Positions 45,343 through 54,800 of a stretch of 64,000 nt of DNA are shown in pieces (the first letter of the stretch is position 1; the number at the start of each line of letters is the position of its first letter). The position numbers and the translations under genes are program-made. The DNA comes from Butyricimonas virosa (GTDB lineage Bacteria > Bacteroidota > Bacteroidia > Bacteroidales > Marinifilaceae). Below the pieces are notes generated by a model, which was not told where the DNA came from, ran no database searches, and worked only from the letters and a program-made list of their open reading frames with translations. The stretch spans positions 124,001 to 188,000 of the forward strand of contig NZ_CP102269.1 of assembly GCF_025148635.1 (NCBI RefSeq). The letters are read 5' to 3'.

Positions 45343-46655
45343 TATTTAATACCGTATTGCCACCAGTTTTTAGGCGCAATTGAATTTATTTTATTCAATA
45401 ATAAACCTCCATTTTTGGGCAAGCCGTATCGATTAATTAAAGTTTGTTCCAAGACTCTAGCTTCAGTTCTTGACAAGCCGGTTGCGCCATTTATTACATA
45501 ATATTGTAAAAGAGACTTTGCCGTTCCCGACTTCAAGTGTTCTGCAAATCTAACAGCCGGTTCCCGTTCTGTAATTCCTATATATCTAACCGTTCCCGCT
45601 TTATCTATTCCTTGATAAACCACGTTAGTTCCATTCTTAACAAGATTTTTAAACATCCCTTTCATAACAAATGTCATCGAAAGCCCATCCACCCATGATT
45701 CTATACTTCTCAAGTGATACCAAGTCTCACTCCAAGCTGCCGCCAGTAAATCACTTCCCTGGTGGCTCAAGAAATAGGCGATAGCCTTGTTCTTGCCATC
45801 TTTACCCGAGTATAGATCACTGACGGCCAACTCTAGCTCACTCAATTGACGCTCGGCAAGTCCGAATTTATTCTTCCAGTAAGAATTCCAACCTTTGCTA
45901 TTATAAACGGGAGCCAACCCCGGGTCTGAATAAAAACTTGCAAATTTTTTAAAATCACCTACATACTCGTCAGGAACGACAACCACGTCATCACTACCAT
46001 CATCCGTGTTTAGAAGAACATTATAATCTTTGTCCACGTAATGAGTCACCAAAGCTCCACTGGGATCTATAAATACCATCGGATTTCCGGAACAATAATT
46101 ATATGGCGATAATGAAATGAAACTCTCTTGAAAAGGATCCACCCCGAACCATCTTCCCAGCCCGCTATCGTACATCCTAGCCCCGTAATCCAACCACTCC
46201 AAATCCCCCGTCACCTGCTCCTCCTTACCGTTGTACTTGAACCGGTTCGCCGCCAGTTGCGGGTAGTCACTCCTCGCCTGTCTCGCCCCTAAAGGATAGT
46301 AATCGTTCCGCTCCAAAACCTTTCCCGTGCCGTCAACGATCACACGAACGCTACCCAGGTGATCCGTCAAGAAGTAATTCACCTCGCCTTGCCCCCCGTT
46401 TGAAGCTCCCGGCCTGATCTCCCCGTCCCCGAAGCTTGCCGATTCGAGTTGCAACCCCGCTCCACTCTTCCTGTATGTCAAAGAACCCAGGTAGTCAAAA
46501 CCGTTCACCTCACCCTTGTCCCTCACCCGTAACTTCGTCCCATCGGCAAGGTAATCGTACTTTGCCTTCAACTCGCCGCCAACAGTCTTGACTTCACTCA
46601 ACAAATTTAAGACATTATAACCGAAATCCAATGCTCGACGGCTATCATTCGTCAT
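45342..46655 (-). CDS. B3: orphan Rhs cassette with GIY-YIG-like tip (near-copy of B1)
   Basis: The open frame starts at an internal ATG (MTNDSRRALDFGYN); further upstream (46656-46808) the core is worn, with a deletion in the VYSRGG region. The RHS core is complete. The tip is VVYQGIDKAGTVRYIGITER, EPAVRFAEHLKSGTAKSLLQ, LSRTEARVLEQTLINRYGLP, NKINSIAPKNWWQYGI. VRYIGIT, RFAEH and the EARVLEQ Glu fit a GIY-YIG endonuclease core. From the middle of the core to the end of the immunity gene it is almost identical to B1. No start signal or signal peptide. Confidence 0.78.
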   Translation of the reverse strand: MTNDSRRALDFGYNVLNLLSEVKTVGGELKAKYDYLADGTKLRVRDKGEVNGFDYLGSLTYRKSGAGLQLESASFGDGEIRPGASNGGQGEVNYFLTDHLGSVRVIVDGTGKVLERNDYYPLGARQARSDYPQLAANRFKYNGKEEQVTGDLEWLDYGARMYDSGLGRWFGVDPFQESFISLSPYNYCSGNPMVFIDPSGALVTHYVDKDYNVLLNTDDGSDDVVVVPDEYVGDFKKFASFYSDPGLAPVYNSKGWNSYWKNKFGLAERQLSELELAVSDLYSGKDGKNKAIAYFLSHQGSDLLAAAWSETWYHLRSIESWVDGLSMTFVMKGMFKNLVKNGTNVVYQGIDKAGTVRYIGITEREPAVRFAEHLKSGTAKSLLQYYVINGATGLSRTEARVLEQTLINRYGLPKNGGLLLNKINSIAPKNWWQYGIK

Positions 46656-46815
46656 GTTCCAATTTTTATCATAGGCGTAAGTTCCCGTTGCGGTACCACC
46701 ACGGGAATACCCCCCGCCAGCACGGAAGCAATGTTCTCCGTCAAACTTGCCAACTGGGCTACCCGGCCGATTCCTTCGTTTCCATACTCATCACCAAGCA
46801 CGTTATAAAATAAAA

Positions 46816-46846
46816 ATCGAGGAGGTTCTTCATTTTCCTCCTCGAT
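46816..46846 (-). terminator. Inter-cassette hairpin before B3
   Basis: ATCGAGGAGG (46816-46825) pairs with CCTCCTCGAT (46837-46846) with a shorter loop (GAAGAACC sense). Conserved upstream block at about 46847-46905. Confidence 0.8.
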
Positions 46847-46957
46847 GATTTTTACATTTCAAGTTAATATCTAAAGTAACTTTAGAGTAAACCTTTTTTA
46901 GAATAACACACTAATTGAGAGTCAATTTTCCGAATAAGACACTCTCAACAAAACATA

Positions 46958-47443
46958 TTAATATCCGAGATTCGTCAAGGTTAAACTATCCTTACCATGT
47001 ATCACGAACTCTCGCCTTAACACTTCGTAATCCATGTGGATATCAGTATCATCACTCCAAAACCCTGGAATTGTATCTACAAATTGGATTAACTTAGTTG
47101 TATCCACGAGATTTTGCTTTCGATCGCTATCATTACCATTATACACAACAAGTCTTCCATTCACGAAAGCATAACCTTTAATTTTGTTTTTTCGATAAAA
47201 GAAATCTGTTCCCACAAACACAAACATTTTGTCATTTTCTTCTTCAAAAAAAACATAAAAAAATTCATTCTTATTTTTATAAGGAGAAATTGAGTCTACA
47301 TAAGAAATAAAATCCTCTATTCTATCTCTTAATACAAAAGCAAACGCTTCTGATCCTCGATTATTTTCATCAAGACCTGAATGCCGTTTACAAGCGAAAC
47401 AACACAATGTCGTGAATAACATGTAAAATACGTATTTTCTCAT
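46958..47443 (-). CDS. Lipoprotein immunity protein of the B2 JAB-type toxin
   Basis: The 161-aa paralogue of 40135-40617 has a lipoprotein signal (FYMLFTTLCCFAC, lipobox Cys18), then ENNRGS, FISYVDS, GTDFFYRKNKIKGYAFVNGR, LVVYNGND, KLIQFVDTIPG and a C-terminal DSLTLTNLGY. It starts 5 bp after the tip stop. It remains open although the B2 core is frameshifted. Confidence 0.7.
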   Translation of the reverse strand: MRKYVFYMLFTTLCCFACKRHSGLDENNRGSEAFAFVLRDRIEDFISYVDSISPYKNKNEFFYVFFEEENDKMFVFVGTDFFYRKNKIKGYAFVNGRLVVYNGNDSDRKQNLVDTTKLIQFVDTIPGFWSDDTDIHMDYEVLRREFVIHGKDSLTLTNLGY

Positions 47444-47447
47444 TTTA

Positions 47448-48910
47448 CTATTTTTTTATCTTATTTTTCAACGTTTTTCCAGAATCAACTTTTATAATTA
47501 ATATACTAGGATTCCAAGGTGTGTAATTGTACAAATTCTGACTTTCCTTGTGATATATATAATGCTGAGGAAAATCTTCCGGATATCTCTTACCAGTTGT
47601 CTTAAATTCATTATACCTTCTAGCGATCGTGGCCATATCTCCCAAATATCCATTTTTATAAAAACCTGAAGCTTTCTGTGTTTCATTACCACCCCAGGGA
47701 TGACTATGCAAACTAAACGTTATATTGGATTCTTTATACTGGAAATAAACCATACGAACGAATCTATCATTATTGTTCGTCCGTATAGAATAAATCTCTT
47801 TACCATCATGCATAAACCCATTTAATCCCCATTCAACATTTGAATTATCTGCTACAAATTTGAATAAATTGAACGCGTCAACGGCATCACGAGTAAAGGC
47901 ATAATGAGTTCCCAAACTTGTAGGCTTACCACTTAAAGAAGGTAATATTGTTCTATCATAAATCGTGACAAATTCATTTACATTTACATCTCCCTTTTTA
48001 GCCGAGTTCGAAGCGTATAAAACATCATAAGCATCATCCGTTTTTTCTAAAAATACGATAGAGCCATCAGCCATCAACTGGTAATTATCTATCCACATTC
48101 CCTCGATGTCCACGAATTTAACGGGATTTCCGGAACAATAACTGTAAGACGATAAAGGATAATAACGTTCCTGCAATGGATCCCCCGAAAACCATCTCCC
48201 CAACCCGCTATCATACATTCTCGCCCCGTAATCCAACCACTCCAAATTCCCCGTCACCTGCTCCTCCTTACCGTTATACTTGAACCGATTAGCCGCCAGT
48301 TGCGGGTAGTCACTCCTCACCTGTCTCGCCCCGAAAGGATAGTAATCGTTCCGCTCCAAAACCTTTCCCGTGCCGTCAACGATCACCCGAACGCTACCAG
48401 GTGATCCGTCAAGAAGTAATTCACCTCTCCTTGACCCCCGTTTGAAGCTCCCGGCCTGATCACCCCGTCCCCAAAGCTTGCCGATTCGAGTTGCAACCCC
48501 GCTCCACTCTTCCTGTATGTCAAAGAACCAAGGTAGTCAAAACCGTTCACGTCACCGTTATTCCTAACCCGTAACTTCGTGCCGTCAGCAAGGTAATCGT
48601 ACGTTGCCTTCAACTCACCGCCAACAGTCTTGACTTCACTCAACAAATTTAAGACATTATAACCGAAATCCAATGCTCGACGGCTATCATTCGTCATGTT
48701 CCCGTTAAGATCATAACTGAAACTACCGCTTGCCACGCTTCCACGGGAATAAACATCGTCCGCCAGCACAGAGACCATGCTTTCCGTCAAACTCGTCAAC
48801 TGGTTACCCGTGCCCAGCCCCTCATCTTCAGGCTCGTCACCAGACCCTTCACAAAATAAAAATCGAGGAGGTTCTTCATTTTTTCCTCCTCGATAATTTT
48901 TACATTTCAA
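47448..48910 (-). pseudogene. B2: orphan Rhs cassette with JAB-type tip, frameshifted in the core
   Basis: The 5' part (48910-48383) and 3' part (48386-47448) are in different frames. At 48397-48398 it has two C where the other copies have three (GCTACCCAGG), so the frame is lost at LTDHLGSVRV. Without the loss it would encode the core and a JAB-type tip nearly identical to B5 (SLHSHPWGGNETQKASG, GDMATI, HYIYHKESQNLYNYTPWNPS) with differences around the Ser-Asp segment (FYKNGYLGD versus YNEEGYDGD). The indel may be a true mutation or a homopolymer read error. Confidence 0.8.
48862..48894 (-). terminator. Inter-cassette hairpin before B2
   Basis: ATCGAGGAGG/CCTCCTCGAT; the loop ATG opens a frame (MKNLLDFYF...) that is not in frame with the downstream core. 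Conserved upstream block at about 48895-48960. Confidence 0.8.
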
Positions 48911-48977
48911 GTTAATATCTTAAAGTAACTTTAGAGTAAACTTTTTTAGGATAATACACTTTTTTCAGGATAATACA

Positions 48978-49499
48978 TCACTCAAAATCAGGATAAACGA
49001 AATCATATTTTCCTGTTTGCATCCGGTGGACTATACTATCGGGACTTATCACAATTCCAATTTCTGCCTTTCTATTTTCTCCTTTCAGTTTTCCAACCCA
49101 GGTAAAATCATTATCATTGATCTTCCAAACATGCCAGTTATTAGATATTTTTATTTGTTCTCCCGGTTTAGAACCGTAATCATTAGTATTTCTAAACAAA
49201 ACATGATCAGTTTTCCCCACATTAGCAATATTCCCAACATATTCCCAATATCCCATCTTAAGCCCAAGTTTTGTTATACAATGAGCATAAAACTCAACTT
49301 CTCCATTCACGATTTCCAACAGATTGGGATTTTTATCGTCTGGATACTCCGTCTTGAAAACCCTAATAACATCGCTGTTTAATTGGGTAAGATCGCTAAT
49401 TACATATTGTAAATACTTCTTCTTATTATTGTCCATCTTAACCGAAAAGACATCTCCTATTCTCGTGTTTGCTCTTTTCATTATTTTTTGTTCTTTCAC
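48978..49499 (-). CDS. Imm26-like immunity protein (B1)
   Basis: Identical in protein sequence to 44821-45342 (173 aa; RIGDVFSVKMD, QYVISDLTQLNS, EVEFYAHCITKLGLKMGYWE). It follows the B1 GIY-YIG tip with a one-base overlap. Two identical copies in one array point to recent duplication or gene conversion. Confidence 0.7.
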   Translation of the reverse strand: MKEQKIMKRANTRIGDVFSVKMDNNKKKYLQYVISDLTQLNSDVIRVFKTEYPDDKNPNLLEIVNGEVEFYAHCITKLGLKMGYWEYVGNIANVGKTDHVLFRNTNDYGSKPGEQIKISNNWHVWKINDNDFTWVGKLKGENRKAEIGIVISPDSIVHRMQTGKYDFVYPDFE

Positions 49500-51025
49500 T
49501 ATTTAATACCGTATTGCCACCAGTTTTTAGGCGCAATTGAATTTATTTTATTCAATAATAAACCTCCATTTTTGGGCAAGCCGTATCGATTAATTAAAGT
49601 TTGTTCCAAGACTCTAGCTTCAGTTCTTGACAAGCCGGTTGCGCCATTTATTACATAATATTGTAAAAGAGACTTTGCCGTTCCCGACTTCAAGTGTTCT
49701 GCAAATCTAACAGCCGGTTCCCGTTCTGTAATTCCTATATATCTAACCGTTCCCGCTTTATCTATTCCTTGATAAACCACGTTAGTTCCATTCTTAACAA
49801 GATTTTTAAACATCCCTTTCATAACAAATGTCATCGAAAGCCCATCCACCCATGATTCTATACTTCTCAAGTGATACCAAGTCTCACTCCAAGCTGCCGC
49901 CAGTAAATCACTTCCCTGGTGGCTCAAGAAATAGGCGATAGCCTTGTTCTTGCCATCTTTACCCGAGTATAGATCACTGACGGCCAACTCTAGCTCACTC
50001 AATTGACGCTCGGCAAGTCCGAATTTATTCTTCCAGTAAGAATTCCAACCTTTGCTATCGTAAACGGGAGCCAACCCCGGGTCTGAATAAAAACTTGCAA
50101 ATTTTTTAAAATCACCTACATACTCGTCAGGAACGACAACCACGTCGTCACTACCATCATCCGTGTTTAGAAGAACATTATAATCTTTGTCCACGTAATG
50201 AGTCACCAAAGCTCCACTGGGATCTATAAATACCATCGGGTTTCCGGAACAATAATTATATGGCGATAATGAAATGAAACTCTCTTGAAAAGGATCCACC
50301 TCGAACCATCCTCCCAGCCCGCTATCGTACATCCTAGCCCCGTAATCCAACCACTCCAAATCCCCCGTCACCTGCTCCTCCTTACCGTTGTACTTGAATC
50401 GATTAGCCGCCAGTTGCGGGTAGTCACTCCTCGCCTGTCTCGCCCCGAAAGGGTAGTAATCGTTCCGCTCCAGGACCTCCCCGTTTCCATCCACGATTAC
50501 CCGAACACTACCCAAATGATCTGTCAAGAAGTAATTCACCTCGCCTTGACCCCCGTTTGAATCTCCCGGGCGAATCACGCCGTCCCCGAAACTAGCCGAT
50601 TCGAGTTGCAACCCCGCGCTACTCTTCCTGTACGTCAAAGAACCAAGGTAGTCAAAACCGTTCACGTCACCCTTGTCCCTAACCCGTAACTTCGTGCCAT
50701 CGGCAAGGTAATCGTACATTGCCTTCAACTCCCCGCCAACAGTCTTGACTTCACTCAACAAATTTAAGACATTATAACCGAAATTCAAAGCTCGACGGCT
50801 ATCATTCGTCAGGTTCCCGTTAAGATCATAACCGTAACTACCGCTCGCCACGCTTCCACGGGAATAAACATCCCCCGCCAGCGTGGAGGAAACGTTCTCC
50901 GTCAAGCACGTCAACTGGTTACCCGTGCCTAGCCCCTCATCTTCAGGCTCGTCACCAAACCCTTCACAAAATAAAAATCGAGGAGGTTCTTCATTTTTTC
51001 CTCCTCGATGATTTTTACATTTCAA
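49499..51025 (-). CDS. B1: first orphan Rhs cassette of array B, GIY-YIG-like tip
   Basis: The frame is open from a TTG at 51025 across the hairpin (read in a third frame, CKNHRGGKNEEPPRF) into GTGNQLTCLTENV and through a complete RHS core (one change, GLGGWFEVD for GLGRWFGVD). The tip is the same as in B3: VVYQGIDKAGTVRYIGITER, RFAEHLKSG, SRTEARVLEQTLINRYG. GIY-YIG nucleases cut DNA (or RNA) using a Tyr, Arg and Glu, all plausible here. The TTG start inside a terminator is doubtful and no signal peptide exists, so expression as a secreted toxin is unlikely. Confidence 0.78.
   Translation of the reverse strand: MKCKNHRGGKNEEPPRFLFCEGFGDEPEDEGLGTGNQLTCLTENVSSTLAGDVYSRGSVASGSYGYDLNGNLTNDSRRALNFGYNVLNLLSEVKTVGGELKAMYDYLADGTKLRVRDKGDVNGFDYLGSLTYRKSSAGLQLESASFGDGVIRPGDSNGGQGEVNYFLTDHLGSVRVIVDGNGEVLERNDYYPFGARQARSDYPQLAANRFKYNGKEEQVTGDLEWLDYGARMYDSGLGGWFEVDPFQESFISLSPYNYCSGNPMVFIDPSGALVTHYVDKDYNVLLNTDDGSDDVVVVPDEYVGDFKKFASFYSDPGLAPVYDSKGWNSYWKNKFGLAERQLSELELAVSDLYSGKDGKNKAIAYFLSHQGSDLLAAAWSETWYHLRSIESWVDGLSMTFVMKGMFKNLVKNGTNVVYQGIDKAGTVRYIGITEREPAVRFAEHLKSGTAKSLLQYYVINGATGLSRTEARVLEQTLINRYGLPKNGGLLLNKINSIAPKNWWQYGIK
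50977..51009 (-). terminator. Inter-cassette hairpin between B0 immunity and B1
   Basis: ATCGAGGAGG (50977-50986) pairs with CCTCCTCGAT (51000-51009) and is followed by TTTTTATTTT on the minus strand. It should end transcription of the active B0 unit, leaving B1 and later cassettes poorly transcribed unless read through. Confidence 0.8.
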
Positions 51026-51100
51026 GTTAATATCTTAAAGTAACTTTAGAGTAAACTTTTTTAGGATAATACACATTATAAGGATTGAATTTCCAAAAGA

Positions 51101-51862
51101 TCATTCGAGAATTAGTTCAACCTCTGCTTGCAAAGTATTCACATATAACAAAAATTTCTCATCAAAATATATACCAGAAGTACAATCATCATGCATTTTT
51201 ACAAATATCTGAAATAACACAGAAACTTCGCGCTCCTGAACACAAGTTCTCAAACCATTCATTTCTTTAGTTACTCCATCATAAAGATATGTATTACAAA
51301 TTTCTTCAAATAACATGTTATTAATTTTTCCGGTAGTAAATTTATATATTTCAATTTTTCCCGTCTCTTTTTCTTCATACACATTTAGGACAAGTTCAAT
51401 TGACGATGATTCACAAAATTTATCATCAACTACATTTCTATAAATATCAATGTCAACACCTATTCCAAGCTTTTTTATCCAAGCTAAACATTCCCTGTCA
51501 AAACGAACAGGAACATTAATATGATTTTCAATAATAATAATTTCAAATCTAAATCCTAAATTATTTTCCTGCGAAAAATTTATCATTTTTCTGTATTTAT
51601 CGTCAAAACGATTCTTTATCATCCCAAAAACTTCTTTAAAGTGTGAAACAGGAACTCTTCCTGTTCCATAATTCCAAACTGTATTTTGATAATACAAAGC
51701 TTTCGGGTTTGTTACTCTAACGTGTTTTGAAAAATGTCTTAAATCACCCTTCTTCCAAAAAGAAGTTGGTTTTAATTGAATGAGATTGGACAATTCATCA
51801 ACGAAATGAGATTGACCTGTAATATTTATTTCAATCTCTATTACTGATTCTTCTTTTTTCAT
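51101..51862 (-). CDS. Two-domain DUF4279-like immunity protein of B0
   Basis: The 253-aa protein appears to be a tandem of DUF4279-like units. The first (about 1-140) has EIEINITGQSHFVDELSNLI, PTSFWKKGDLRHF, then VWNYGTG and a final FDRECLAWIKKLGIGVDIDI. The second (about 150-253) is less complete and ends with an equivalent FDEKFLLYVNTLQAEVELIL. It overlaps the B0 stop by 4 nt and is therefore coupled to the toxin. Most immunity genes here are 80-175 aa, so this one is unusually long. Cytoplasmic. Confidence 0.65.
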   Translation of the reverse strand: MKKEESVIEIEINITGQSHFVDELSNLIQLKPTSFWKKGDLRHFSKHVRVTNPKALYYQNTVWNYGTGRVPVSHFKEVFGMIKNRFDDKYRKMINFSQENNLGFRFEIIIIENHINVPVRFDRECLAWIKKLGIGVDIDIYRNVVDDKFCESSSIELVLNVYEEKETGKIEIYKFTTGKINNMLFEEICNTYLYDGVTKEMNGLRTCVQEREVSVLFQIFVKMHDDCTSGIYFDEKFLLYVNTLQAEVELILE

Positions 51863-54800
51863 AAATCATTTATATTAATTCCGGTAAATATCGGGAATCC
51901 TTTTCCTTTTTTCATGAATATCAAAATTTCTCCTGTACTTGTTTCTTTATACAAGTCGTAATGCGCAATGGGAGCTTTTTTCCCTAAAAACTCTTGCTTT
52001 AAAGCATGTGGATCAATTCCTTTCCGTATTAAAAAATTTTCAGGAATTTTCTTTACATTCGCATAACTTTTTGCCGCAGCTCCCACTGATTTAAAGCTCG
52101 GTAAACCTTTTATAACACTCAAACTTTCTATTGCTTGCATGCCAGCTATTACCATGCTCAATCCACTAATGATAAATTCCGGCGTAGTCCATTGCGCAGT
52201 AAATTCCGTTGCCATCATTTTCCAATAATTGACCATCGAATTGTTTAAATAATAAGCCACAGCCGAATTTTTTGCTGAAAGACTATGAAACAAATTCGCC
52301 ACGGACAATTCCAAATCTGACAGTTGCCTATCTGCCAGTCCAAATTCATTCTTCCAGTAACGATTCCATCTTTCGTCATCGTAATAAGACTTCACGCTCG
52401 GATCTTGATAAAATCTTGCAAAACTTTTAAAATCACCCACGCATTCATCCGGAACCATCACCACGTCATCACTACCATCATTCGTTTGTAAAAGAACATT
52501 ATAATTCTTGTCCACGTAATGAGTCATCAAAGCCCCACTAGGATCTATAAATACCATCGGGTTTCCGGAACAATAATTATATGGCGATAATGAAATGAAA
52601 CTCTCTTGAAAAGGATCAACGCCAAACCATCTCCCCAGCCCGCAATCGTACATCCTCGCTCCGTAATCCAACCACTCCAAATTCCCCGTCACCTGCTCCT
52701 CCTTGCCGTTGTACTTGAACCTGTTCGCCGCGAGTTGCGGGTAGTCACTCCTCGCCTGTCTCGCCCCGAATGGATAGTAATCGTTCCGCTCCAGGACCTC
52801 CCCGTTTCCATCAACGATCACCCGAACGCTACCCAGGTGATCCGTCAAGAAGTAATTCACCTCGCCTTGCCCCCCGTTTGAAGCTCCCGGCCTGATCACC
52901 CCGTCCCCGAAGCTTGCCGATTCGAGTTGCAACCCCGCTCCACTCTTCCTGTATGTCAAAGAACCCAGGTAGTCAAAACCGTTCACCTCACCCTTATCCC
53001 TAACCCGTAACTTCGTGCCATCGGCAAGGTAATCGTACTTTGCCTTCAACTCCCCGCCAGTCGTCTTGACTTCACTCAACAAATTTAAGACATTATAACC
53101 GAAATTCAAAGCTCGACGGCTATCATTCGTCAGGTTCCCGTTCTTGTCATAAGCGTAAGTCCCGGATGCGGTACCGCCACGGGAATAAACATCCCCCGCC
53201 AGCGTGGAGGAAACGTTCTCCGTCAAACTCGTCAACTGGTTACCCGTACACGTGTAAACCAGGTTATCCACCAGCGTGCCTCCCGCCGTCCGCTGCAACG
53301 TTTTGATGTTCCCGTTCCGGTCGTAAGTCAAACCCCTCTCCAGGTAACTGCCCGGCAACGTCGACCACGTCGTCCCGCTCTTCTGTTTCTGCGCCGTCTC
53401 CTTCAAGCGATTAACACCGTCATACGTGAAACCGTACATCAAGGCCACGTTCGTACCTTGCTGCCACTCCCACTCGCTGATGTTACCGTTCCAACAAGCG
53501 CCCCCTCCACCCACGGGGCTCTCGTATCGTAACTTCATCTTGAAAGGGGTACTCTCTTTGCTCGTCAACCACCCTCTCGGGTTGTAAGCAAGCGTCTCCG
53601 TCGTGTTTCCCAGTTTCCTCGAAACAAGCCTACCCACCGCGTCATAAGTGTAAACCACCGTTGCCGGGCTACCCCCGTTCAACCTCGTCGTCGATGACAG
53701 CAGCCGGCCACGGTCATCGTACGTGTTCTCGCTCTCGAGCACGTCCGTCCGGCTGGCGCTCACCTGGTGACTCTCTCGCTGTTGAACCACGTTACCCGCG
53801 AAATCGTACTTCACGTCAACACGGCTCGTGAAACCCTCCACGTTATCGCTCACCGTCTGGATCACGCGACAACGATCGTCATAATAAGTCGTCGTGGTGA
53901 GCCACTTCTCGGGACTGGCTCCCAGGACTCTCGTCTTCACGCTCGTTACCAGTCCCGTCACCAGATCGTGGTAGCCGGAAGCGTACCCCGTCGTCGGTTG
54001 AAAGGCAAGCACCGGGACATCACCCGTGGCCGTGTAATTATCATACAGGGTGTATTGCAAGGGCACCCGATTTCCCGCCGGGACGTAATTATCACTACCC
54101 GAGGCGGCATCTTGTAAATCCCGGTGAGACCGGCCCGTTCCCGTTAACACCACCTCTCCCGTCTCGATCACCCGGTTCTGGTCGTCGTACAGCGAGTAGC
54201 TCCACTTGTCGGCATTTTCAGTCCGCTGCTTACCGTCCTGGCTCAGCACCAGACGATCCCGCTTGTCGTGAACCAGGTAAACCGGATCACAACCCGGTAA
54301 TTGCTTCAAGATTAACCGCCCGAAACGATCATACCCGTAATAGTAACCGAACAACCGGATCGCCTCCGAGGTACGGGTCGAGGTCGTCCCCACGCGGGCA
54401 CTCGCCTCCGGCGACAAAACGTACCGTAACAAACCTCGGTCATCGTGAACGCTGTAAGTCTCCAGCCGGTTATCATCACCCTCCACGTTCACAACCAGCA
54501 CCGTCCGATCCTGGTTATCCGTGTAAGTTTCCACCCGTTTACCGTCCTCGTCGGTCACTGTCACCTTCTGCAAGGAACCCGCCGCGTAATACCCGGACAA
54601 GACCAGCGACCCGTCACCCGACACCCGGTAAAGCCGAACCTCGTTGGCCCGGTTCAGCCCGTAATCCGTCGTCACCCCCTTACCGTTAACGTGCCAGTTC
54701 TTCCCCGGACCCGTTCGCTTCACCACGCGGTCAAGCGGGCTGTTATCGTAACCCGTCAACGTGTACATGTAACCCGATTCAGACTCCCCGAAAACCTGCC

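Noticed and set aside
20878..51009. Integron-like attC sites at the cassette hairpins
   Set aside because: The stems lack attC core motifs (GTTRRRY) and no integrase is in the window; T-tracts on the minus strand fit terminators better.
50984..51025. The TTG start of B1 (and the similar one of B2 at 48910) as a true gene start
   Set aside because: The frame passes through the terminator hairpin and gives a low-complexity leader; more likely chance openness of the flank.
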